A stretch of DNA of 11,802 bases. Source: an uncultured delta proteobacterium (GTDB taxonomy: Bacteria > Desulfobacterota > WTBG01 > CAIYCZ01). Positions 6,653-11,802 of the stretch are shown here, piece after piece. The first letter of the stretch is position 1, and each line of letters begins with the position of its first letter. Position numbers and translations under genes: made by a program. The stretch covers positions 1-11,802 of the forward strand of contig CAIYCZ010000259.1 in the NCBI GenBank assembly GCA_903924805.1. The letters are read 5' to 3'. The notes below the pieces were generated by a model. The model ran no database searches, was not told the DNA's origin, and saw only the letters and a program-made list of their open reading frames with translations.

Positions 6653-7762
6653 TTAAAAACGTAGGTAGCCCTCCTCAACAAGGGTTTTATAGAGGGCATC
6701 GGCAATAATTCTGTTGACAAACTCATTCGGATGGGCGTCGTTGTTATTTACCACCAGCTTTTCAGGGGGCTCATGGTTAATAAGGTCCGCTACAGAAAGC
6801 ACCGGAACATGATAGTGGCTGAAAAACTCTTTGGCAAAGTCTATAAAAAAAGCGCTTCCCCGGAGGTCAGGCAGAAAGGGAAACACAATAACCACCATTG
6901 GTACGGACTGGACGCGGGCATAGTCAACAAAATGCAGCAGATCTTTTTTATGCAGGGCGAGAATATTTTCCTGGGCGTACAGTTTCTTAAGCAGCGGGAC
7001 GTACCAGGATGTGTCCCCGGGGAATTCCCAGTATACATAATTGAGAACATAGGAATGGGTTATAAAAAACCTGGTAACCGGATCCAGGTGATTATAGGGA
7101 GCAAACACACTATAATTAATCCCGGCACCCGCTGCCTCTGCCGCGCCTTCAATATCATTGGCAAAATAGGCGAGAATAAGTACGTCCGGCTTGTACGGAA
7201 ACTGGACGAGCCGTTTATATTCATCACGCGTATCCGATCCGTTCTTGCCCATATTAAAGACAACAGAGGTGTCAGAAAGTTTTTTCTGGAGGATATCTGA
7301 AAATCTGTTGTTACGAGTATCGATACCGTGCCCGGCTACCAATGAATCACCAATAATAAAAATTTTTTTCCTGCCTTTAAGGCTCTCATCGCTGTACTGT
7401 TTGTCCCGGTACCCGAAGCTATTGATAGGATTCCAGTAATGGTTAGACCATATTTGCGCTGAAAGGGTATAGCCGACGCCATGGCTCTTGGGTACAAACA
7501 TAAAAATACCTTCGGAAAGCAGAAACATCAGCACCAGCATATACAGGGTCAAAAAAAGATTGGCTGTAAGGTATGTTGTCTTATGTTGAGAAAATTGAGT
7601 GATTATGAATTTTAAGGAGAGGGTAATACTAACTATGTTGAAAATAATTATCAGCACTCTTACCAGTGAATACGCGAGACAGCCGGGGCAGAGGGGATTT
7701 ATAAACAGCAATACGAAAAATAGAATGAGCGGGGGCGCTGCGCTGAAATAAATTTTCTTCAT
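6653..7762 (-). CDS. Membrane-anchored SGNH/GDSL hydrolase-family protein
   Basis: The 369-residue protein has three or four hydrophobic N-terminal segments (about 8-24, 33-55, 67-90) followed by an SGNH domain. Block I is IFIIGDSLVAGHGI (134-147) with nucleophile Ser140. GKNGSD (172-177) supplies the block II Gly, ANDI (201-204) the block III Asn202, and DAHPNEF (342-348) the Asp342-x-His344 pair. All four signature residues are therefore present. Such proteins are usually esterases, or acyl-group hydrolases/transferases that trim or decorate glycans, and the anchor suggests action at the membrane face. The start at 7762 is preferred over the in-frame ATG at 7789 because AGGAG lies five bases upstream and the ATG overlaps the preceding stop as ATGA. 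The nearby glycosyltransferases and deacetylase favour a cell-surface polysaccharide substrate, which is inference. Confidence 0.88.
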   Translation of the reverse strand: MKKIYFSAAPPLILFFVLLFINPLCPGCLAYSLVRVLIIIFNIVSITLSLKFIITQFSQHKTTYLTANLFLTLYMLVLMFLLSEGIFMFVPKSHGVGYTLSAQIWSNHYWNPINSFGYRDKQYSDESLKGRKKIFIIGDSLVAGHGIDTRNNRFSDILQKKLSDTSVVFNMGKNGSDTRDEYKRLVQFPYKPDVLILAYFANDIEGAAEAAGAGINYSVFAPYNHLDPVTRFFITHSYVLNYVYWEFPGDTSWYVPLLKKLYAQENILALHKKDLLHFVDYARVQSVPMVVIVFPFLPDLRGSAFFIDFAKEFFSHYHVPVLSVADLINHEPPEKLVVNNNDAHPNEFVNRIIADALYKTLVEEGYLRF

Positions 7763-8068
7763 ACGATCTCCTCTGCAAGGTATGCGCAAAAAAGCTTGTA
7801 TGCGTTCTGGAAAAAGATCCGTTCCTGATCATCAGCTCCAGGAAACAGGTGCCTGATAAGGTCTGTGTTGGGCTTCATGGGGGTCGGCGCAAACAGGTCT
7901 ATATAAACCTCTTTTGTCTTATCCCATGGAGGCGCAGGCAATACCATTGTTTTCAGTCATTTCATGCATGAGGCCATTCAGCGTAAAATAAACACCGGCA
8001 CAACGGGCAATCCTTTTAAGCCACGAGCCATTAAACCCGGTATGGATATGCACGTCAAAGATTTTCAT
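7759..8068 (-). pseudogene. Remnant of an amidohydrolase-type gene (frameshifted, internally shortened)
   Basis: A 49-codon frame (8068-7919) begins MKIFDVHIHTGFNG, carrying the D-x-H-x-H metal-binding opening of TIM-barrel amidohydrolases, and reaches MHEMTENNGI, which resembles the family's next helix. It then hits TAA. The next frame (7947-7759, 62 codons) continues with MVLPAPPWD, like the following strand, and ends with DQERIFFQNAYKLF, like the family's C-terminal 'NAxRLF' helix. Together the two frames make about 107 codons, against roughly 280 for intact members, so a frameshift plus loss of the middle is the simplest reading. No good Shine-Dalgarno site precedes 8068. The second frame ends in an ATGA overlap with the SGNH gene, so ribosomes may still pass through it. 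The alternative is two very short real proteins. Confidence 0.5.
7768..7772 (-). promoter_or_regulatory. Ribosome binding site of the SGNH gene
   Basis: AGGAG on the minus strand, within AGAGGAGA, sits five bases before the ATG at 7762. It decides between this start and the upstream in-frame ATG at 7789, and lies inside the 3' end of the amidohydrolase remnant. Confidence 0.75.
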
Positions 8069-8081
8069 AACAGTAGTGCTT

Positions 8082-8627
8082 CTAAACAGAGTGCAGCGGC
8101 TTCAGTTTGAAATGGGCACGCAGCTCATTGACTGAAATAAACAGGTCCTTATCCCTGCTGAGAAATTTATTTAACCGCCCTGTTGAGGTATTAAGCACCC
8201 GTGATGCATCACCAATCCTCCCCCCCTCCATATAAACAACATCAAGGACTGTAGCACAGAACAGAGGGTACTGAGAATTTTTTTTATTTATCTGCAGCGG
8301 GCAGTCCTCCCGGAAAAATGACCGTATCTCTTCCGGCATGGTGAAGCTTTCAGCGGAGGGGGCTTTCCTGATATTTAACGCTAAAGTCATCCGTAGCCGT
8401 TTGAGAGCTTTTATCCTGTTTTCCCCCTGTGAGCGGCTCTCCTCAGCAATAACCGAAAGACCTGTTTCCAAATGGGTGAGGCGCACAGCGCTGTAAGTCC
8501 TGTTTCGCTTCTGCCCTCCGTGCCCTGATGCCATATAGGTATCACAGCGGCACTGCTGTAAAAACTGTCGGTCATTGAGCCTGAGGAACGGATACGCTCC
8601 CTCCGGGATGACTATAAATGTGCTCAA
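8082..8627 (-). CDS. Class I release-factor-like (GGQ) protein with C-terminal extension
   Basis: The 181-residue protein carries the peptidyl-tRNA hydrolysis domain of class I release factors. SGHGGQKRNRTYSAVRLTH (34-52) contains GGQ at 37-39, and TGLSVIAEESRSQGENRIKA (55-74) matches the conserved ERSQxxNRxxA segment. It lacks the domains that read stop codons, so a ribosome-rescue or specialised hydrolase role, as in ArfB-type proteins, is plausible but unproven. The residue before GGQ is His37's neighbour H36 rather than the usual Ala or Pro. Residues 121-179 form an extra helical part (VLNTSTGRLNKFLSRDKDLF, 144-163) that looks like a small helix-turn-helix-style module and resembles tails I recall on RF-like proteins from environmental bacteria. 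Translation starts at TTG (8627), supported by GGAG six bases upstream; no ATG is available before the GGQ region. Confidence 0.85.
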   Translation of the reverse strand: MSTFIVIPEGAYPFLRLNDRQFLQQCRCDTYMASGHGGQKRNRTYSAVRLTHLETGLSVIAEESRSQGENRIKALKRLRMTLALNIRKAPSAESFTMPEEIRSFFREDCPLQINKKNSQYPLFCATVLDVVYMEGGRIGDASRVLNTSTGRLNKFLSRDKDLFISVNELRAHFKLKPLHSV

Positions 8628-8633
8628 GCTTCA

Positions 8634-8637
8634 CTCC
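8634..8637 (-). promoter_or_regulatory. Ribosome binding site supporting a TTG start
   Basis: GGAG on the minus strand lies six bases before the TTG at 8627. A nearby ATG overlapping this site is in another frame and reaches TGA after two codons, so TTG is the credible start of the release-factor-like gene. Confidence 0.65.
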
Positions 8638-8816
8638 ATAAAAAATACGTACCGGTATGTAAGGGTGCCCTGCAACAGAGCATCAACTGAAACGGTTAAA
8701 TTAAATGCTGATTTTTTACAAATTACCCCTAAAGCTTTTTACCAAATACCCGAAACGTATAACTGTCACCCCCGTTTTAAGCCTGTCTGCACTAACCCTG
8801 TAGGCAGGCGACCCCT

Positions 8817-8852
8817 ATTACCCCTCATCGCCATGTGCAGATGAGGGGTAAT
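8817..8852. terminator. Strong stem-loop at the end of the second glycosyltransferase gene
   Basis: ATTACCCCTCATC (8817-8829) pairs perfectly with GATGAGGGGTAAT (8840-8852) over a ten-base loop. The stem abuts the glycosyltransferase stop codon (TAA, 8854-8852) and so forms the 3' end of that gene. Its T-rich tail (TATTTTT, 8853-8859) lies on the plus-strand side, so it is a better intrinsic terminator for rightward transcripts. For the leftward glycosyltransferase message it may instead act as a 3' stabilising or pausing hairpin. The rest of the 8628-8816 gap holds no convincing gene. Confidence 0.55.
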
Positions 8853-9883
8853 TATTTTTGGAGAAGACCGTTATACAGTCGGTGGTAGTTATCTATTTCC
8901 TTTTCAACAGAATAATCGGCGGCAACTATCTGTTTACCAGCCTCGCCAAAACGCCTCCGCAGAGATGCATCTGCAGCAAGCCTGACTGCAGCGCTAATCA
9001 ACGCTTCTCTATTCTCGAGAGGGAATAATAACCCGTTTTCACCTTCCCTGACTAATGACTGATTACCGGTCACCGAGCTTGCCAGTATTGGCAACCCCTC
9101 TGCCATTGCCTCAAGCACAGATCCCGGCATGCCCTCGTTTAAAGAGGTATTAAGAAAAACATCAACTGCTCTCATAATGTTTCTCACTTCTGACGGAGGC
9201 CTTTCCCCAAGGCAGGTAAAACATTTTATTTTCCTGCCAAACGCTAAAATCTGCTCCGCCTCGTGCTTATCTATAATGGGGCCGATAATGAGCAGCCTGA
9301 TGCGGGGAGCCTGCTTTTCAACTTCCCGGAATGCCGCAAGCGCAGCCCCCAGGTTTTTTACCGGCCTGATGCCGCCCACCATGAGAAAGACCACCTCATC
9401 CAGGCCAATCCCATTCATTTCCCGCACCATGCTCACATCAATACTGCTGGAAGCAGAATCAACTCCCTGGGGTATAGTCTGAATCTTTGGTGCAACTGAA
9501 GGCATGCACTTTATAAGTGCGTCAAAAGCCGCAGGATGAAAGGCAACAAGAGCAGCAGCGTGCTCAAGGCTTTCCCTGATATGTGCAGGAGGGTCTTTAA
9601 TGCCGCACCAGGTGTTGTAATCAGTCCCCGTTAACGTGATTACCCAGGGTATACGGAGCCTTGCAATAACTGTCCGTGCCCACTGATATGATTTATCTGC
9701 ATTCAAACTGTGCAGGATGTGGGGGGCAAACGCTGCGGCCTCTGCGCAGGTGTTCTCACCTGCATTAAAGAGAGAGACATCATAACCCCGGCTGGTTAAT
9801 CCCTTCTGCAACCGCTCTGCCATTGTGCTGTTGCCGCAATAAAAAGGCAGGGTATGGGGGCTTACCAGTGCAATCCGGGTCAT
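8852..9883 (-). CDS. GT4-type (GT-B fold) glycosyltransferase
   Basis: This 343-residue retaining-type glycosyltransferase is predicted to transfer a sugar from an NDP-sugar to a growing lipid- or polysaccharide-linked acceptor on the cytoplasmic face. The N-terminal acceptor domain starts with TRIALVSPHTLPFYCGNSTM (2-21), where the Gly-containing loop follows the first strand. IPQGVDS (137-143) marks the domain junction. GGIRPVKN (170-177) provides the Arg/Lys pair that usually contacts the donor phosphates, and E250-x7-E258 in NEGMPGSVLEAMAEGLPI (249-266) is the GT4 signature, followed by GENGLLF (281-287). The start at 9883 gives ATGA with the deacetylase stop; a GTG two codons upstream is also in frame but less likely. 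It is coupled to the deacetylase, so the two probably act on the same glycan. Sugar specificity is not readable. Confidence 0.92.
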   Translation of the reverse strand: MTRIALVSPHTLPFYCGNSTMAERLQKGLTSRGYDVSLFNAGENTCAEAAAFAPHILHSLNADKSYQWARTVIARLRIPWVITLTGTDYNTWCGIKDPPAHIRESLEHAAALVAFHPAAFDALIKCMPSVAPKIQTIPQGVDSASSSIDVSMVREMNGIGLDEVVFLMVGGIRPVKNLGAALAAFREVEKQAPRIRLLIIGPIIDKHEAEQILAFGRKIKCFTCLGERPPSEVRNIMRAVDVFLNTSLNEGMPGSVLEAMAEGLPILASSVTGNQSLVREGENGLLFPLENREALISAAVRLAADASLRRRFGEAGKQIVAADYSVEKEIDNYHRLYNGLLQK

Positions 9884-10716
9884 GACCACATCTCGCTATA
9901 GGAAATAAGGCTGATATTGAATCGCTCAACGGATTCCAGCACTGCCGGATGGGTTAAAGAGAATAATTCCTGCTCCCGCTGCGCAGATGAAAAAGGGCTG
10001 TCCGTGAGGCTCCGGTATCCCGGATGGCACATAAGCTCTGTCGTGCCATCGGGCAAGCTCTCTATAAAGGAGGTAACGGATTCAACCCGTGAAACAACCG
10101 GGAATTGGATGCCTGCAAAGTGGTCGGTAAAGACCAGGCTATGCTGTTTGAAAACTGGCAGTGCCCGCCGGGAGAGGGTTCCTATAAAATATTTTTTTAA
10201 TACCGGTGACTGAAAATACTGCCCGAACCTTGAAAATGATTCCAAAGGCAGCCGAATCCGTGAGATGCCAAATTGATTTGCCAGCCGGGCAACCACCTGG
10301 GCAATGCCCGGGAATACATGAATGTGATTATTTCCATCTATGTGATCAGGGGTAATTCCCATTTCCTTCAGAAGACTTATTTGTTTAGCAAATTCTTCCT
10401 CCACTTCCCTGAGATCAAACACGCCAAGAAAAGCCTTGCGCCAGGCTATCTGTTTGTCAAAAAAGCATCCTGACTGATTTACCAGTGTTCTTACGCCCCG
10501 CTCCAGCGGCATGCCCCGGGTGAGATTCAAATGAATTCCAATACGTGTTCCCATGGTTTTTTGAAGATCAGACAGGACATCATCTGCCGATGGCATATTA
10601 GCTATGACCGAAACACTGGTAACGATACCTTCCTGTGCCGCCTGAATAATGCCGCGGTCCCGCTCAGGGTTGGTATTGTAGTCATCAGCGTTTACAATAA
10701 GATATTTGGGTGACAT
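9880..10716 (-). CDS. ChbG/YdjC-family carbohydrate deacetylase
   Basis: The 278-residue protein matches the YdjC/ChbG family of metal-dependent deacetylases that remove N-acetyl groups from amino sugars; the HpnK branch acts in hopanoid pathways. The opening LIVNADDYNTNP (6-17) holds Asp11 and Asp12, GIHLNLTRGMPL (60-71) holds His62, and PDHIDGNNHIHVFP (123-136) holds His125, Asp127, His131 and His133, which together form the expected metal and catalytic centre. CHPGY (230-234) is the conserved C-terminal element. Length is normal and no signal peptide is seen, so it is probably cytosolic. The ATG at 10716 is preceded by only a weak GAGAT. It shares an ATGA overlap with the glycosyltransferase that follows. 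With two glycosyltransferases nearby, an acetamido-sugar in a surface glycan or glycolipid is the likely substrate. Confidence 0.9.
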   Translation of the reverse strand: MSPKYLIVNADDYNTNPERDRGIIQAAQEGIVTSVSVIANMPSADDVLSDLQKTMGTRIGIHLNLTRGMPLERGVRTLVNQSGCFFDKQIAWRKAFLGVFDLREVEEEFAKQISLLKEMGITPDHIDGNNHIHVFPGIAQVVARLANQFGISRIRLPLESFSRFGQYFQSPVLKKYFIGTLSRRALPVFKQHSLVFTDHFAGIQFPVVSRVESVTSFIESLPDGTTELMCHPGYRSLTDSPFSSAQREQELFSLTHPAVLESVERFNISLISYSEMWS

Positions 10717-10720
10717 GATT

Positions 10721-10792
10721 CAGTATCTCGTTGCTCGTCACTCGTTTCTGGTTAATCGTTTATTTAACAATCACCGAGCAACCATAAACCAG
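10721..10792. repeat. Heptad direct repeats with interlocking inverted repeats
   Basis: Three CTCGTNN heptads stand in a row (10727-10747). GTTGCTCG (10730-10737) is the inverse of CGAGCAAC (10775-10782). CTGGTT (10748-10753) is the inverse of AACCAG (10787-10792). The arm order is 1-2-1'-2', which would form a pseudoknot-like fold rather than nested hairpins. GTTAA/TTAAC (10751-10755, 10764-10768) adds a small stem. The block fills the spacer just upstream of the deacetylase gene. It resembles dispersed intergenic repeats of environmental bacterial genomes, from memory only. Confidence 0.6.
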
Positions 10793-10808
10793 CAACAGAA
10801 AAAATATT

Positions 10809-10824
10809 CTCTGCGTACTCTGTG
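10809..10824. repeat. Short imperfect direct repeat in the same spacer
   Basis: CTCTGCG (10809-10815) is followed two bases later by CTCTGTG (10818-10824), then an AT-rich tail with T7 before the glycosyltransferase stop at 10847. The wording is like a spacer motif found in many unrelated environmental genomes; that recollection is unverified. Confidence 0.35.
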
Positions 10825-10844
10825 GTTAATTATTTTTTTATACA

Positions 10845-11774
10845 TTATCTTGTTTCAAGACCGCGGTTGAAAAAAGGGATGTAGTGTCTGGCCTGTCTGT
10901 CCCAGGTCCAGTCCGCCTCAACAATCTGCCGCGCCCGCCTTCCCATTTCCATCCTCAATTCCCGGTTGTCCCGAAGCTTGACGATGGCATCACGGATGAC
11001 CTGTATATCCCGGTCAATTAAAAAGCCGTTTGCATTATCCTGTATCAGTTCAGGGGCGATTCCGACCCGGGTGGAGATGAGCGGAATGCCGCATGCTGCT
11101 GCCTCAAGCAGCGGATGCGGACCTCCCTCTGTCCGGCTCGCACAAATTAATGCATCAAGTCCCTGATAGAATGCAACCATCTCCTCCTGTGTGCGCCATT
11201 TTTCTTCTCTGGCTGCAAGTTTCAAGGTAACCCCTTTAAGGCCTTCAACTGCCGGTATAATGTAATCTTCCACGCCGCGCTTGCCGGGATGGTTTTTAAG
11301 TGATCCGGCCCAGCCAAGCACCAGTTCCCCTGAAGGAGAAGAGAAGAAACCGTGTGTCCGGGGTTTAAACTTATTACTGTCCACCCCGTGAGGTGTGTGA
11401 AACACGGCACGGTGCCGGCCTTTAAAAATATTACAGAGAATCTTTGAGGGTACATTCAGGGCAGCAAATCCTTGCAGATGGGCGAGAAATTCAGGTGACG
11501 GAGGAAGATCCTTGCCCTTATCCCACTTGAAATGGCACCGCACTCCGGTGACTGATGGGGGGGGGATATCCACTTCAATGCCTGCATCCTGGAATTGTGT
11601 TTCGTATGCAACATAGAGCAAATCAAATTTCCCCTCGCGAATCTTTTCTACTGCATTCTTATTAAATGCTTTTTCAAAGCCGTAATGGTCTTTTAACCTG
11701 GCCATTACGTTATCAGCCGTGCGCTCCAGCGCCCATCCAGGGACATCAACAATGACAAGGATCTTTGGCTTCAT
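10845..11774 (-). CDS. GT4-type glycosyltransferase (short form)
   Basis: A 309-residue GT-B-fold glycosyltransferase, shorter than most GT4 enzymes because the N-terminal acceptor half (about 1-110) is compact. PHGVDSNKF (128-136) marks the interdomain junction, GWAGSLKNHPGKRG (154-167) the donor-side loop with Lys160, and RTEGGPHPLLEAAACGIPLI (214-233) the E216-x7-E224 signature. ANGFLI (248-253) and the terminal ADWTWDRQA (287-295) complete the family pattern. The ATG at 11774 has a short AGGG close upstream and lies 28 bases from the window edge, so any upstream operon partner is not visible. The coding strand contains C9 (within residues 70-73, IPPP), a possible slippage tract. It is separated from the deacetylase by a 128-base repeat-rich spacer, so co-transcription is uncertain. 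Confidence 0.88.
   Translation of the reverse strand: MKPKILVIVDVPGWALERTADNVMARLKDHYGFEKAFNKNAVEKIREGKFDLLYVAYETQFQDAGIEVDIPPPSVTGVRCHFKWDKGKDLPPSPEFLAHLQGFAALNVPSKILCNIFKGRHRAVFHTPHGVDSNKFKPRTHGFFSSPSGELVLGWAGSLKNHPGKRGVEDYIIPAVEGLKGVTLKLAAREEKWRTQEEMVAFYQGLDALICASRTEGGPHPLLEAAACGIPLISTRVGIAPELIQDNANGFLIDRDIQVIRDAIVKLRDNRELRMEMGRRARQIVEADWTWDRQARHYIPFFNRGLETR
11557..11565 (-). repeat. C9 homopolymer tract inside the glycosyltransferase gene
   Basis: Nine consecutive C bases on the coding strand encode part of ATC-CCC-CCC-CCA (Ile-Pro-Pro-Pro, residues 70-73). A gain or loss of one base would truncate the protein about a quarter of the way in. In this assembly the frame is open. Confidence 0.85.
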
Positions 11775-11802
11775 ACCCTATAAGGAAAAAGGACTTATAA
11801 AA

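Noticed and set aside
6731..7300. A 189-codon plus-strand frame opposite the SGNH gene
   Set aside because: It is antisense to a gene with all SGNH signature residues and shows no family resemblance of its own.
7763..7789. A start at 7789 for the SGNH protein
   Set aside because: The ATG at 7762 has AGGAG at the right distance and overlaps the previous stop; the extra nine residues are encoded across that ribosome binding site.
8575..8844. An 89-codon plus-strand frame ending inside the 8817-8852 stem-loop
   Set aside because: It overlaps the start of the release-factor-like gene in antisense, shows no recognisable motif and has unremarkable composition. Its end in a rightward terminator-like stem is noted but is weak evidence.
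9884..9889. A GTG start at 9889 for the second glycosyltransferase
   Set aside because: The ATG two codons later forms an ATGA overlap with the deacetylase stop, as at two other junctions in the window. GTG cannot be excluded outright.
10721..10826. A CRISPR array or tRNA in the repeat-rich spacer
   Set aside because: The repeats are only seven to eight bases with no regular spacers, and no cloverleaf or cas gene is present.

Overview
The window is bacterial, densely coded and of moderate GC. A C-terminal uvrA fragment, a predicted inner-membrane protein set and several surface-glycan type genes suggest a Gram-negative-like environmental bacterium. The gene mix (fused membrane/spermidine-synthase-like protein, stand-alone U32 protein, short release-factor-like protein with a C-terminal extension) would fit lineages such as Nitrospirota, Desulfobacterota, Omnitrophota or Planctomycetota. 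That placement is a guess from gene content; no rRNA or tRNA is visible to settle it.

Left part, plus strand (1-2668). The end of uvrA (2-577) is followed by a 251-base gap with two stem-loops. Next comes a membrane-anchored, strongly diverged HIT-domain protein (829-1359) in an AT-rich island, another AT-rich gap, and a U32-family protein with a probable iron-sulfur cysteine set (1616-2668).

Right part, minus strand (2665-11774), read from right to left in the direction of transcription. It begins with a GT4 glycosyltransferase (11774-10845). A repeat-rich 128-base spacer follows, then a ChbG/YdjC-type carbohydrate deacetylase (10716-9880) overlapping a second GT4 glycosyltransferase (9883-8852). 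A strong stem-loop and a 224-base gap separate these from a small GGQ release-factor-like protein (8627-8082). Next are the remains of an amidohydrolase gene (8068-7759), overlapped by a membrane-anchored SGNH hydrolase (7762-6653). The set ends with an APC amino-acid permease (6548-5247) overlapping a large 861-residue membrane protein with a spermidine-synthase-like C-terminal domain (5250-2665). That last gene meets the U32 gene tail to tail on a shared TTAA.

Three junctions are identical four-base ATGA overlaps (9883/9880, 7762/7759, 5250/5247), which indicates translational coupling. The glycosyltransferases, deacetylase and SGNH hydrolase look like parts of a surface or exopolysaccharide assembly and modification set. 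The permease and the fused protein form a separate coupled pair that may move and modify an amine or amino-acid-like substrate at the membrane. The most unusual items are the anchored HIT protein with a replaced histidine, the permease/fused-enzyme pair with a degenerate aminopropyltransferase site, the release-factor-like gene inside a glycan cluster, and a C9 homopolymer in a glycosyltransferase gene that could act as a slippage switch.
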